From assembly GCA_030704615.1 (NCBI GenBank), contig CM060731.1:41044001-41108000 (forward strand): 64,000 nt of DNA, in the 5' to 3' direction. The stretch comes from Takakia lepidozioides (lineage: Eukaryota; Streptophyta; Takakiopsida; Takakiales; Takakiaceae). The notes under the pieces are model-generated. The model saw only the letters and a list, made by a program, of their open reading frames with translations. It made no database searches and was not told where the DNA came from. Made by a program: the position numbers and the translations under genes. Position 1 is the first letter of the stretch; each line of letters starts with the position of its first letter. Positions 22,537 to 34,950 of this stretch are shown here, piece after piece.

Positions 22537-25500
22537 CTGTTGCATGTAAAGGATGAGAGACAAAGTTATCCTGAGCAGGTTAATCACCACTGACATTAGT
22601 GTTTCTGCCATGAAAATACCCATGACCCAGAATGATTGAGTGTATAGAAGATCAACACGATTGTGTAGAAAATGGCAAAATCTTGCACAATGTTGTAGGC
22701 TTGGAATGTTTCAAGAGGAGGGTTAATATTGCTAAGAAGAGGAATGTTGACTGCCAAGTGGATGTTCAAGAAAGTACCTTGTACGGAGGGAAATTGATGA
22801 AGGTATCGTGCTGCATCCCCGCCTGTTGAGAAAAGATGGAGTTAATTAGTGCATAACCAAACGAACAGAAAAGAGAAGAAAGTGGAGAAATGATATCGAA
22901 TAATACCGATGTTGCCTTATTAAAAAGTCTCGCTGGCGGGCTTGGGATCCTAACGGACGTGTTTTGACGAGACCCCGGTATGTCCGAGGTATTCATTTTC
23001 TTCCTCGAGTCTGCTTTGTCTCTGAAGAGGGACTTCTCTCCGGTGGAACCGATTTATAGAAGAGACGGAAATGGTTTGGGGGCCCTATTCCACTTCCTTG
23101 GTGCAGAACATTGCGCCAACACTACAGGGTCGGGAAGCCGAGAAGTTGCAATTGAAATTTCGTCCTCGTTCTCGTCCAAAGGGTTGCGGAGAAGGGAAAC
23201 GGAATGGAAATTGTCCCTTAAGCACTCCACATCCTGAATGGAATTCACACTTAACGAAGGGATTACCTCGGAACAGATTTCCAATGAAGATGTCGTTTGA
23301 CGGGAATGTCACAATCCGCAGATTTTCTGGCCTGGAGTAAAACAAGAACATCAGATCAAGTACTAAGGAGACAGAGAATGAAGCAGAAATGAAGCAAACA
23401 ACGAAGCAGACAATGAAACAGAAACCTAATGTACACCGAAGCACGGACTGAAGCACTGAAGCAGAGATGAGAGTGCACAGAAGAATGAAGCAGGATCCAA
23501 ACGAATTGAATTGAGAGCAGGCCATATGAATTGAGAACATGCCAACACATGACTTAAGAACGGGCCAACACAAAACATGAAACATAAGACAAAAAGAGGG
23601 AGTTTTCAATGCTGTACCTGCTTGTGCCGGCCATTTTGGTGCCCCTGCAACCACAATCCTTCGTTTGATACTCTCTTCCGCACCTCGGCCTGCCGGTAAT
23701 TGCACTGTGCTCTCGCCTCTGCACTCGTCAATCTCCACTCGCCACTGTCCTGTCTCTCCTCCCCACTCTTCAAATTTCACCTATTTCACTCTCTCACCTT
23801 TCACCCTCTGCTCTCTGTGCACTCGGCCAAATCTGCTCTCTTTCTCTCCACGCTCCAGTGTACAGTCGCTACAAAACGCGCTCCAAAACTCTTCCCTTTC
23901 ACGCTCTCCTCTCTCAACAGTCAAGCTCCCACTAACGCAGCGCTTACGCGTAGAAAATATGAAGCCCAAAGGTTGGGCTCAAAGAGCGCACCCCTTATAA
24001 ATGACCTTCAAGAATGATCTGAACCATCGCCTCCGTCCGAAATCGAACGGTCGCGCAGCCCAAATGGATGTTCTGCCCCATCCACGCAAACTAACATTAA
24101 TACTGTCCATCCACACACATGAAATTAGTTCAACTTTTGTTCCAAATTGAATGACGAATGCACACATGTTTAGACAGACAACTCGACAGACGAATGAAAA
24201 AATGACGAAATGACTGTAATGACGCCATTGGTCAGACTCTGCAAGTTGCAACCCTCACGCTTACAAAAATCTTAAAATAGATTCAAAGCCGCCAAACCTT
24301 AACCCACACCCCAAACGCACATGTGACCACCCACGTGACACGCCTAGGCAGTCGTTTCGAACTCAATCTGCCAGAGGACATAACACTGTACCTACGGATT
24401 CGTCACATTGTATAATCATTGTCTCATTATGAGCCGTCCACAATCACTTTCGGCTGTTAGCCGCCAGGCGTCAATTTTCCCTGACAACACTCGCAAGTGC
24501 CATTTGACATACGGCTTTAAGGATAGTATATGGCCCCTCGTGTCGGGCATTCCTCGATTTAAGGTCCAGAGCCAACATAGGGACTGCCCATTTATCGAGG
24601 GATACCCAGCACGAGGGGTCCATCCCTACATTAAACATGTGCAAGCAAACAACACACGATAGAGTATTCCGCACACCTGAAATGCTCCGCCCTCGCTGTC
24701 CAATGCAATGCGCTGGCATGTAATGCCCCGCCCTGCCCAAATGTTGTATTCACTGTAACAAAAAAAATCTCAAAGTGCTTTATGGTTCACCTCCGGATTC
24801 CTCCTAGCTAATTATAATGATCGATTGTTAATGTGCAGTCCAGAATTAGTTGTGGCGATTAGCCGCATGACTTCATTTGTCCAGGCCACTTGTCAGAATC
24901 GACATCCTTCACGCTTATTCCAGAGTCTGCTGTCAGAGCCGCACGATAATGATGCCAGATATGTAATCCTACTAACGGACAAGTACGATAGAATTCAGTC
25001 TGATCGTGGCCGTTATCGTTTGTTCCATAATTGATGTGACAATGGCTGCTGTCAATAAATGGAAAATTGTGCACACTTTCAATGAAGCCGTGATTTCGCG
25101 AGTTGAAATAAGCCGTTCGATTCCGCCTTAATCCACGGTGTCCACAATCGATCCGGGAGAGAAAGCATACCACACTGCCATTGGAGCGATTCAAAGATGA
25201 AAGTTACTTGTCACCTCTATATAACATCCGACTCCACACAGCACCAACTTCCTACTGTGAACCTCTCACTTGCTTCTTTTCTCTCACGCACCTCTCTGGA
25301 CATCCTGCACCTCTCTAGACAACGTGTACCTCTTTGCCTGTCCTGCACCACTCTGCCCATAGGGTACTTCTGAAGCAGCCTGTGAGTCTCTCCCTGCTTC
25401 CTTAGTCTCGGGTGTCAACTGCACATTTCTCACAAATGATAGTATAATACTCATTTTTTTGTGTACTCTTCATGTGCACCAGCTAAACTTGCTTTTGTTT

Positions 25501-25589
25501 GTCTAAAGTTACTCCCAAACCTCCATTGGGCAGTCGCCACATTATTATTCATCCATCCATAGAATCAATTTTTCATCAACAGATATCAT
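22537..25589. other. Non-coding or unresolved stretch
   Basis: Upstream exons of the FCP1-like gene may lie at 22600-23340 (minus), but I recognise none. A CT-rich block at 23690-23930 resembles a promoter or 5' UTR on the minus strand. The remainder to 25589 shows no family I can name. Confidence 0.35.
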
Positions 25590-25617
25590 CCAACCTCCAC
25601 TGTCCAGTGGAGGTTGG
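25590..25617. repeat. 28-bp perfect palindrome, copy 1
   Basis: CCAACCTCCACTG and its exact reverse complement are separated by two bases. A near-identical hairpin recurs at 25860. Confidence 0.9.
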
Positions 25618-25859
25618 CATTTGTGACTTCATCTGACAGTTCAGATAGATGTAGTCTATACTCCGCCCTCATACTCCACTTTAATTCCAATTGTTTTTCA
25701 TCAGTTCCAGTATAGATCCAAACATTGACTTTACTTTTTCAGACCATATTGTTTTTCTGATTCAAAACCGTCGAAAAAGTTATATTTAAAGTTTCTCCTT
25801 TCGGTGGCACGACGTTCTTTCCTTCAGTTAATCTTCCGTCCTGTAATAGGATTTTACTG

Positions 25860-25883
25860 AACCTCCACTGCCCAGTGGAGGTT
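25860..25883. repeat. 24-bp palindrome, copy 2
   Basis: AACCTCCACTG and its reverse complement around CC; same core as the hairpin at 25590. A degenerate half (ACCTCCATTGGGCAG) lies at 25517-25531. Confidence 0.9.
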
Positions 25884-26551
25884 ACTAACTTCATGGGGTT
25901 CCAACTAGGCGAAAAGGTGTTTATGTCGTTTCCTGGATCTCCTTCAGTGGTTGCCTCAAGAGATTGCCTGAATGTTTCTAGGGAAGGAACTTGCCACGGA
26001 CACCACTTGTGTTAGTCTACCATTTCATGTAGAGAGCTGTTGGGGCTGCTCTGACATACTACTTTAGCCATACCGTTGTAATACGCCTTTAATTCTAGGA
26101 ACCGTTGATATCTGCGATGACCCTGATAAGCCTACTTGGCAGTTGTCCACTCACGCCTTGCCGCGTGGTAGTGACTCACATGTGATGTGGCAGCTGAATA
26201 AAGGGGTTCCTGAAAATGGAATCGGGGAGGTATTTTTGGTGTGCAAACTTGGTGTACGAGAGAGAGAGAGGTGTGTGCATGAGACAAATGTGCATGTGAG
26301 AGCAGGTTCTGGTGTGGTAACTCTGTACGTTCTGTGGTATGTGACTGACTCCTCATCGTGAGATTCGATGAGGCCTGCTCTACCGTGCTACTTCCCCGGT
26401 TACATGTGCATGCAGGAAGAGGAAGGAGAATCCCAACCATAAGCACGTTTTGTGGTGGAGATGGGGTTTACTGATCTTAACCTACCCTTGCTAACCATGG
26501 CCGCTCTTCACTGTTCTCAGCCGCGTCTCCTGTTGCGATCTTCTGTGTACT

Positions 26552-27927
26552 GTGTGTGTTGTATTGCTGCTCATCATGGTGTCTCACGGTTCTCTCCCAG
26601 TGGCTTCTGAAGTTTCAGCATCTGCTTCCTCACAATCCTCTTCCGCTGGTGTGGTCACCAGCTCCTCGTCCCCCCGTGTGCATCGCGTTCATCGTGCTGC
26701 TTTAGCAGCAACTCGTTCCCGTGACTATTGTGCTACTCCTCGCTCTACTTATCCAGCTGCTCCTCTACGTCACACAGCGCGCCCTAGTTCACCATTGTTT
26801 TCAAGGGAAGACACAGACCCGCACCCATTTGAGGAGTATGAAGAACCTTGGCATGAAGAAACGCTGGATTGGGACGTTGACCCCGTTGTTCTAATTCCAG
26901 AAGAGGTCCTAGCTCAGGTGGAACATGACCTCTACCAGCAAAAGATTCTGAATCTCCATGAACAGCAACCTCTACATGAAGATGCTCGTCGTTATGACTG
27001 CTTCCTAAACGCCATCAGAAGGGAATTTAGCGAGCCTCCTATCTTACCTCACTACAGCGCATGCAACTCGAAGACAATTGCCTGAACACGCAACATCTTC
27101 CTGTGGTAACTGACGAGGCTACATTGTGGGAACAAACCATCCTTCCGATCGCGAACATCAAACAGCTAGCTTCTCGACGACAAAGTCTCAGCTAGCAGTT
27201 ACTGGGCATTCCCGCAACTTTGATATTTGGTGACAAGGAAGCAGCTCTTACGTTTCGCAAGGGAGATTGCCTCATAAACCCTCTATGGCTTGACTTCTTT
27301 GTGCAAGGCCCTGGTGCTTTGTTGTTGCATGCAATTCGTTTTTGCAGCACTGTCTCTTTGGACTGACAGGTATCGTATTGTGACCTTCTTCATGGCATGA
27401 GCGTTGTGAACGAAAGGGTAGACACATATGATTTGATAGTCTACCCTGCTCGTATGTTCGAAGACGAATGGATAGTGCACTTACAACGAGAAGACCGCAT
27501 AGCTAACTACCCTCTGAGCTCCATACCGATCCGTGAGTGGGGTTATCCCATAGTGCATGTGGATTTTTGGCAAAAAACCCCTATAACTTGGCAGTTCCTA
27601 ACCGCTGCTGACTACAAAAGAGAAGACTTCTTGCTGCTCCGTATTAGCACCACTCAGGTGTGGCAGTTTGAATCCATCTCCAGCACGTCTTCATCATATT
27701 GCAATCCCACGGATAGACGAACGGGTACTGGAGGATTTGGAGAGGCAGGGAGACCAGCTCGTGTACCTCCTGAGAATGTAGAAGTGTGTAAGAACGCTCC
27801 TCACCCCTTTTGCTTGACATCGTCCGTTGAGATGCCTAGTACCACTAAGTCCTGGTTGCCGTTCAGATTCTCCCAAGAATACAGACAACGTGCCCATTCC
27901 CCCAGTGACCCCTCCTTTGATCAATGA
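26552..27927 (+). pseudogene. Pre-gag open frames of retrotransposon copy 1
   Basis: Two frames, 26552-27085 and 27397-27927, lie between the presumed 5' end and the gag-like frame. The first is Ser/Ala-rich then acidic (PLFSREDTDPHPFEEYEEPW). The second has a structured look (YDLIVYPARMFEDEWIVHL, WGYPIVHVDFWQKTPITW). Neither resembles a family I know. Copy 2 has its own long frame in the same place, so this may be an additional retrotransposon ORF. Confidence 0.4.
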
Positions 27928-28486
27928 CTCAAAAGCTAAAAGAAAGATGGAACACCTTAATTTTAGTGTCACCAAACCTCTACCCAAGGTGACCAATGAT
28001 TCTGACAGTGAAGTGCCTTCTTTGGTTGGAGAAGAGATCATTACACCTGGCATTCATTTGGATAACTCCTCCCCCGGAGTGACAATGGGTGAGGTGTCCA
28101 GATTTCCGTCTTCATTAAAGATCCTTATGAATCAGGCTGTGGCTATGGATGCTGTCCAGAAACCTGTGGCAGTACCCAAACCCCATGCCACTGGTCCCAA
28201 GGTCCAAGCTCAGGCCTATCCAGAATTCAGATTGGGAGAAGACTATGATAATTTTCTAGAACTGTTTGAGAGTATAGCCTTGTTGAATGGAGTCCCTGAA
28301 GATTTCAAAGTTCATTCCTTCAAAATGGCACTTAAGGGACAAACCAGAACCCTACTCAATGCTGATTTAGTGGGAGAAAGGAGTCCTTCGTGGAAGCAAG
28401 TTTTGGACAGCGCCACCAAGCTGTTCAAACCTGATGAGCTTCCCTTGGAGACATTTGGAAAATTGTACAATAGGAAGTACAAATAA
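27827..28486 (+). pseudogene. gag-like region of retrotransposon copy 1
   Basis: A 219-codon frame contains a central gag-type helix region: YPEFRLGEDYDNFLELFESI, VPEDFKVHSFKMALKG, then SWKQVLDSATKLFKPDEL. The pattern of a binding/transport-like block followed by a folded capsid-like helix set resembles Retrotrans_gag. No zinc knuckle is visible before the frame ends. The call rests on context and helix pattern. Confidence 0.5.
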
Positions 28487-28884
28487 GGTGAACCTTTGTG
28501 GCAATACTACTTAGACATCAAGGTAGGAGCTGCTTCAACAAGGGTGATGGCCAAGAAGTGGTCATCCCTTTGACTACTATGCAGTACTCTCGCAACATCA
28601 GCAGAGCCAACCTGTCTCAGATCAGGGCTACACCCCTCCTGCTACGCCATCCGCTTCCTCCGGGAGTAATGTGATCCACCTCTACCAAATCCCCGACATT
28701 AATAGCCTTCGGCACTGGTTAAAGAGGCCTCCCCGCACCTCCTTCCAAGAGCCTAAGGACGTGTTAAGGAAAGTGACGGTAGGTTAGTCAATTGGCAGCA
28801 ATTCATGCAGATGGGAGCTCCTAAGGACTCTCTTCTCCAATGGGCCACACCTGTTGTTCGACAAAAAGGGGGTCAGCCAATACC

Positions 28885-29185
28885 TGTAAGAGATAACACT
28901 ACCTTGCTACGTGCTCAAGCTGATTTTATCATCCCTGCTATGTGCCAGAAAGTTGTACCTACAGGGCAGGCTTTCATGTCCAGAAGGACACTATCTTGAA
29001 ACAGTGGGATGGCAACGTTTGGCTCTCCGGAAACATTCCATGGTTGCTCCACTTGTTGTTGATAGAGAGTTTAGAGGGGAGATTAAACTACTAATAGCAA
29101 CCCTGAACGCATTCCGGTCACAGTCCGAAAGGGGCAAGTTATGGCTCGTATTTCTGCAACTCCTATTAGTGACATTGAGGACATC
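28885..29185 (+). pseudogene. dUTPase-like domain of retrotransposon copy 1
   Basis: Spread over frames broken at about 28970 and 29100, the segment reads ADFIIPAMCQKVVPTGQAF, then CPEGHYLETVGWQRLALRKH, then PLVVDREFRGEIKLLIA, then VTVRKGQVMARISATPI. This follows the trimeric dUTPase plan: a strand ending in VPTG, EG-Y, the region of motif 2, motif 3 (VID-x-x-Y/F-x-GE plus a hydrophobic strand) and motif 4 (V-x-x-G-x-x-x-A). The motif 3 Asp is kept; the RSGxA of motif 2 is not, and no glycine-rich motif 5 is visible. It lies just before RT. Hydrolysis of dUTP would limit uracil in cDNA, but catalysis is doubtful here. Confidence 0.65.
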
Positions 29186-29199
29186 CAGGAAGGATTCTC

Positions 29200-30850
29200 C
29201 CTTCAAGAGATGGGAATAGTGAATTTTGATGTAGACGCAGTCTCTGCCTTTGCAAAGTATTTTGCATCCCCTCTTGCTGAGAATGATGACACAGTAAATG
29301 AGACTCATGTCAAGGAGGTGCTAGAAACTGTGAATATAGGAGACTTGGAAGAACACCAACTTAAGAGGCTTGAACATTTGAGCAGACGTAACATTGATGT
29401 GTTTAGCAAGGGACCCACTGATCTTGGAAGAACCACCCTCGCTGAACATGATATAGAAAGTGAAGGAAAACCTGTCAAACAGTATGCCTACCGTGAAAGT
29501 GTGAAGGAACACACCTTTATACAAGAAGAGATCAAGCGCATGTTGGATGCTGGAGTTATTCGCCCCTTTGTCTCACCTTGGGCTAGCCCTATTGTCCTAA
29601 TAGGAAAGAAGGATGGTGGGATCAGATTCTGTGTAGACTTCAGGCGTCTCAATGCCATAACTAAAAGGATGTATACCCTTTGCCAAGAATTAATGAAACA
29701 GGTTGGATTTGGCATCAAGTTTCTGGCAGGTACCATTGACAGAACAATCTAAGGAAAAAATAGCATTCGTTTGTCGCATGGGCATGTTTCAGTATGAGGC
29801 TATGCCGTTTGGCCTTTGCAATGCCACAGCCACCTTCCAAAGGCTCATGGACGTGGTTCTTGGAAACCTGAGGTGGGAATGTGCTTTAGTTTATATAGAT
29901 GATATTAACATCTATTCATCATCCTTTGACAAGCATCTCATGGATTTACAGCGTGTTTTCTGTAGGCTAAGAGCAGCTGGTCTGAAAGTCAAGACAAAGA
30001 AATGCGAGTTCTGTTTTTCAGAGCTCAAGTTTTTGGGTCATTGTCTTACTGCTGCTGGCATTAAGCCTGATACTACAAACCTGGAAACAGTTTGGAATTT
30101 CCCCATGCCCACTGACAAGCGATGTGTGAAGTCCTTTCTTGGATTAGCTTCTTATTACATGAGGTTCATCAAGGACTTTGCTAAGATAGCTAATGCTCTG
30201 ACCAAGCTTCTGTCCAAGGACGTCAGGCTCTCTTGGGGGATGCAACAACAACGTGCATTTGAGAGGTTGAAGGTGGCCCTCACCACTGCACCAGTCCTGG
30301 TTTATCCTAACTTCTCTCTTCCTTTCAGATTGCAAACCGATGCTAGTGATGTAGCTAACTCTGCCATCTTATGCCAAGAGAGTGATGGCAAGGAACAAGT
30401 TGTTGGTTATGCTTCTCGCAAACTTGACAAACACGAGAAGAACTATTCCATTACCGATAAAGAAGGTCTGGCTGTTATCTTTGGGGTTAAACATTATCGT
30501 CAATATCTTCATGGCAGCAAGTTTGTGATTGAAACAGATCATCTACCACTTAAAGCCATGAAGCTCCTCGTGAGCTCAATGAGCGTTTGGCTTGATGGGT
30601 CTTGACTCTTCAGGCTTATGATTATGATATTGTTTATAAGAAAAGAAAGGAAAACACCAACGCTGATGCCTTGACTCGCATTGAACCTCATGTCCCTGTA
30701 CCTTACAGCAGAATCGAGGATCTGCTAGTTGACCTTTCAGCCACTGACCCGGCTGCAAATCCTGATCAGACCACAAACTTTTATTCCTGCATGAGTGTTT
30801 CTCATTTGGATAAGGTGTTGGGCTGGGATTTGCTTCTTAGGGATGGCACT
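29200..30850 (+). pseudogene. Reverse transcriptase and RNase H of retrotransposon copy 1
   Basis: Frame 29141-29752 gives the RT N-terminus (AGVIRPFVSPWASPIVL, KKDGGIRFCVDFRRLNA). A frame change and a loss of about a dozen residues follow near 29700. Frame 29703-30605 then gives LDLASSFWQVPLTEQ, MPFGLCNATATFQRLMDVV, the active-site YIDDIN, KFLGHCLTAAGI and FLGLASYYMRFI, then RNase H (LQTDASDVANSAILCQE, KNYSITDKEGLAVIFG). After another shift at 30600 the frame runs on with KKRKENTNADALTRI. The catalytic Asp pair is present, so the damage is by frameshift. Confidence 0.85.
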
Positions 30851-31062
30851 TAAGGTCACTGTTGGTACTGGCACTGCAGGCAAGGGATTCACTCCTGTGA
30901 GGGAACATGAAGTTGCCTTCTAACCTGAATTTGGGCTGGTTCCCGCCTCTCTTGTATGCTGAACCATGTTCTTTAATTGATGCTCTCTCACTGGTACTAT
31001 TATGATTTATAAGCCTTGTCTGTTCTATAGTAAGTTGTCCTTCTGTAAGGGTTCAAGGTATA

Positions 31063-32485
31063 ATGGCATGGAGACCCCAGATGCATGACACTCCTTGCTA
31101 CTTGGTTCTAACCCACGAAGATGATGGCCTATGTATGGCAGACATGGAGGATCTTCTGCATGAGGCACTACTCCATAAGTGTCAACACGGTGTCACGCAG
31201 GCAGGAATAAGTGACCTTGTTCGACGTCAGGTTCTCTACAACCAACACTTGCACGTAGTGAGGGAAGGAGTCATGTACAGAGTGTTCAAGGGTGTCCTCC
31301 CAGCCTTATGGAAGTGCCAATGAAGAGTTCTCTCCTTGTAATGTTTGCATTGTATCACGACTCAACTTTTGCTGGTCATTTTGGGGTGAAGAAGACTGTT
31401 GCCAGGATCAAAGAGAAGTTCTATTGGAAAGGCATGTGTAAGGATGTAGCCTTGTATATCTCCCTGTGTGTGGGCAGCAATGCCAAAGCCAAACTTCCTC
31501 GTGCCCCGGTGGTTCTCGAGTTGCAGTCCATTCCCGTAACCTCTGCATTAGCTAGGGTGGGTATGGATCTCGTAGGACCTTTGAATCTCACGTCGAAGGG
31601 CAATAGTTATATTATTGTAGCTACGGATTATCTGACCACAAGTGGGTAGAGGTCCAACCACTGGTGTCTAAGGATAGTGATGGTGTAGCTCAGTTTTTCT
31701 TTGATGAGATAATCTTGAGGCACGGATGTCCTTTGGAAATCCTTACTGATCAGGGCAAGGAATTCTGCAATATTTTGATGTTGATGATATGTCACAACAT
31801 GGGTATTCATCAAGCTACCACTCGACCTTATCACCCTCAATGCAACGGACTCACGGAGCGCTTCAATCAAACCATGTGTCTCATGCTGGAGAAGTGTGGA
31901 GGTCTCACCCAGGAATGGGATGTGCTTCTTCCTCCTCTCATTTTTGCTTTTAGGACTGCTGTGCATGCCAGTACTCGCCGCACTCCCTTTGAACTTCTCT
32001 ATGGTCGTCCTTGTGTCTCTCCTATCCATCATACTCCTCTCAACCCGGTGATTGCGGAACCAGAAGATTGGGAATTATTTGTTACTGATCTGCTGGCTCA
32101 TCATTCTCGGATCATAGATGAGGCTAAGTATAATATCTCCAAGGCTCAGCTAGCACAAGCCAAGCAGTATAATAGGCGAGTGGTTTATTCTTCCACATTT
32201 GTTGCTGGTCAAACAGTCTGTATCAAGGTGCAGCATGGTGCAATCGAGTCCAACGGTAAGACTCGCATTGAAGGGCCCTATCTGATTCATGAAATGACTG
32301 CTGGTAACAGGGCTAGATTGTTGCCTCAGCATCCTTCAGTCAAGGAGATCCCTGCGGAAGTGTCTATCGCTGATCTGTTGCATTCGAGACTACAGTTTGA
32401 TCTTAACATGTGTGAATGTGGAGGGAAAGACAGTGGAGATGTCTCCCAAGACGAAGGCTCGACAATGATCCCGGAGCTTTTTTGA
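31063..32485 (+). pseudogene. Integrase of retrotransposon copy 1
   Basis: Three frames give the HHCC region (FAGHFGVKKTVARIKEKFYW; the CxxC has become CVGSN, so one Cys is lost), the start of the core (ARVGMDLVGPL), and from 31664 the rest of the core with LEILTDQGKEF and NGLTERFNQTMCLMLEKCGG. All three DDE residues are visible. The C-terminal part (YNRRVVYSSTFVAGQTV, KTRIEGPYLIHEM) is a GPY/F-like module. No chromodomain follows. Frameshifts occur near 31310 and 31640. Confidence 0.8.
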
Positions 32486-33170
32486 AGGTATCCAAGCTGT
32501 GGCTTCATTCCAATTTAGCTCATGTGCTGATTTCACAGCACTTACAGCATTTCAAGCCACTGGGCTGACCATATCAGAAAGCAATTGTCTGTTGGTCTAA
32601 CTGGGGATAGGTAACATCGATGACACGGAATGATCACATCAGCACCACCAGAGATGAAAAGAAGAACAAACCCAAGCCCTAGCGATTGGGAAATGTGAGA
32701 GCTCGCTGTGTATTCACTTTGCTCTTAACTCCACCTATACTCCTGCATCATTGCAAGGAAACACACCATTTGGCAAAGTCCATCGGTGAAGACTCTGTTT
32801 GCGTCTCTATCATCCCCTCACAAACAGTTGCAAGGGTTCCTAACAAATAGGCAGAATGAGGAGCTAAACAACAGACCTCTCTAAAATCATTCCACTTCCA
32901 CACGACCTCGAGTTGTGGGGCTAAAGAAAAGATAGACACCGAAAAAACTCAAGTCAAGCTTACATAACTTACCAGCAAATACTTCAGAAAACAGAAGAGG
33001 AAAGACATAGCAAGGCGTTCCTAGAGTGACCCGCTCTCTGGCCTAGGTCATGCACGCGAGGGGGTTCACATGGAAAGAGGCCCTAACCCCTCTGACTGGC
33101 CTTTCCACATGTACTCCTGTGGCTGCTAAAAATGTTACAGGAGCAGTGGCTGAGGAAAACAGTCGTCTTA
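32486..33170. other. No recognisable gene
   Basis: Stretch between integrase of retrotransposon copy 1 and the PPR array. It may contain the 3' untranslated part or LTR of that element; I found no repeat of it upstream. Confidence 0.35.
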
Positions 33171-34130
33171 TTATTTCCTAACAATTGCATAATATGCAAA
33201 TATCAGTTGGCATTGAGAGCATTGTTAACACAAAGAAATGTGATGTGGTTGGGCTTCAGCGCTTCCCACATTATTTGCTCATACATCTCCAAAGCCTCAA
33301 TCCCACACCCATCTTGTTGCACTTACCCTGCAATCATGGTACTCCAAGACACCACATCTTGTTCAGCCATGTTGTCGAACATTCCCTTTGCATCTTTGCT
33401 GCACCTACATTTGCATACATGTCCACCAGGGGAGTGTTCAGAATGACATCTGGTACAATTGCAGCTTTGACGATGTCACCATGGACTTCTGTGCCCTTTC
33501 CCAGAGCTGCCAGGCTCGCGTTGGGCATACATGGTCCACCAGGGCATAGTTCAAAATGACATCTGGTACACACACCAGCTTTGACAATGACACCATGGAC
33601 CTCTGCAGCCATTTTCCAGGGCTGCCAGGCTCCCATTTGGCATAGGTGTCCACCAGAGCAGAGTTCAGAATGACGTCTGGTACATTTCAGCTTTGACAAT
33701 ATCACCGTGGACCTGTGTGTCCATTCCACAACTGTCAGACTCACATTTGGCATACATGTCAGCAAGGCAGTGTTCAAAATGAGATTTGGTACAATTCCAG
33801 CTTTGACAATGTCACCATGGACCTCTGCTCCCTTTTCCAGGGCTGCCAGGCTCGCATTTGACATACATTACACCAGGGTTGTGTTCAGAATCACATATGG
33901 TACGTTCCAGCTTTGACGATGTCACCATGGCCTCTACTCTCTTATCTAAGCTGTTAGGCTCACATTTGGCATACATGTCCATGAGGGCAGTGCTCAGAAG
34001 GACATCTGGTACAATTCCAGCTTTGACAATGTCACCATGGACCTCTTTGCCCAGTTCCAGGGCTGCCAGGCTTGCATTTGGCATACATAGTGACAAAGGC
34101 TTGAGGCTCAAACATACCTGAATTGAAACA
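33171..34130 (-). pseudogene. PPR pseudogene with ~105-bp (35-codon) tandem repeats
   Basis: On the minus strand the segment reads repeated PPR units such as ASLAALELGKEVHGDIVKA and GIVPDVLLSTALMDMYAKCE, then a last unit ending in VVSWSTMIAG-like and LKPNHITFLCVNNAL pieces near 33390-33230. About six units of roughly 105 bp repeat between 33400 and 34095, each with GACATCTGGTACAATTCCAG and TTTGACAATGTCACCATGGA. This spacing equals the PPR length, so one repeat pair was amplified at DNA level. Several frameshifts break the array, so it is not one protein. PLS-class PPR proteins serve organellar RNA editing. Confidence 0.7.
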
Positions 34131-34946
34131 GTCGATTGCTGATCTTGTTAGGTTGTGAACACCTGTGACTTCTTAGTGGGGATGACAGTGTTGCTTGGGA
34201 TCAACTTTGTCATGACTCCTAGTATTCCTCTTTATGGACTGGCCCTGCTAGACAAAGATTGTACTCTATTAACTGCTCCATATGACCACGTCCGTCGCCC
34301 TCAATGGGGATATCAACCATCTCCTAGCCAGATGCAGGGTTTCTAACCCTTAGAGTATGGAGGATGTGCGATAGCAAGAGCTAGTACATACCAATTAAAC
34401 ATCATGCTAGAAACCACAGGTTGCTGCAAAACTGCTCATCCCCCGATTTGGCTAAAGACAGGGAGGGGGATTGTGCTGAGCAGCTGAGAGAGAGTCTCTG
34501 TCAAAAGCCAAAACTGATACAATGAAAACATACGGTAGACCATGAGCGATGGGGGCACATAAAGCGGATGTGGTTGCAAAAAACACAAATGACCCACACT
34601 CACCTCGTTTTCCATCTGCGTCATCATTTTCCGCCATCCCCGTCCCTCTCCCGCCTTTCATATTCTTACCGCGTCTGCATATCCTTCTAGGTACTTTCGT
34701 CTTCCGCTCTCTCACAAAATACACTCACACACAAATTTCCAGGAGTTTCTCTCTCCTCCTGTTACATTGGAGAAAAATGCACACCTCGAAGATTCGTTAG
34801 CCTACACGCTCGATACCTTCATTTGGCTAAGGTAGTTTCTAAGTAGGTTGTTAACGGGACAGGTCTACTCTAAAACGGTATTAACGGGGAATGGCATTAA
34901 TGGGGAAGGTACATCAGGAGAAAAGCACCTCTGCGTGGTCTCTCCC
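34131..34946. other. No recognisable gene
   Basis: Contains CT- and CA-rich low-complexity tracts (34630-34750). No coding or RNA feature could be supported. Confidence 0.4.
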
Positions 34947-34950
34947 TTAA

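Larger units (their letters stand above)
26550..32485 (+). mobile_element. Ty3/gypsy retrotransposon, copy 1 (decayed, no LTRs seen)
   Basis: The order is pre-gag open frames, gag-like, dUTPase-like, RT, RNase H, integrase. Parts are closely related to the element at 35828-42690 but differ enough to be an old, separate insertion. Several frameshifts and one ~36-base deletion in RT interrupt it. I could not find LTRs at either side, so the limits are those of recognisable coding sequence. Confidence 0.8.

Noticed and set aside
23085..23780. A 231-codon minus-strand frame
   Set aside because: Rich in Phe, Cys and Leu with homopolymer-like repeats; looks like chance reading of CT-rich and GAAG-repeat DNA.
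24400..25200. Possible right end of the CACTA element (CACTGTAAC at 24750)
   Set aside because: It does not match CACTACAGCAAA, is in the wrong orientation, and has no GCGACG subterminal repeats.
33400..34095. CRISPR-like spacing of ~105-bp repeats
   Set aside because: Eukaryotic nuclear DNA; the units read as PPR repeats with no unique spacers.
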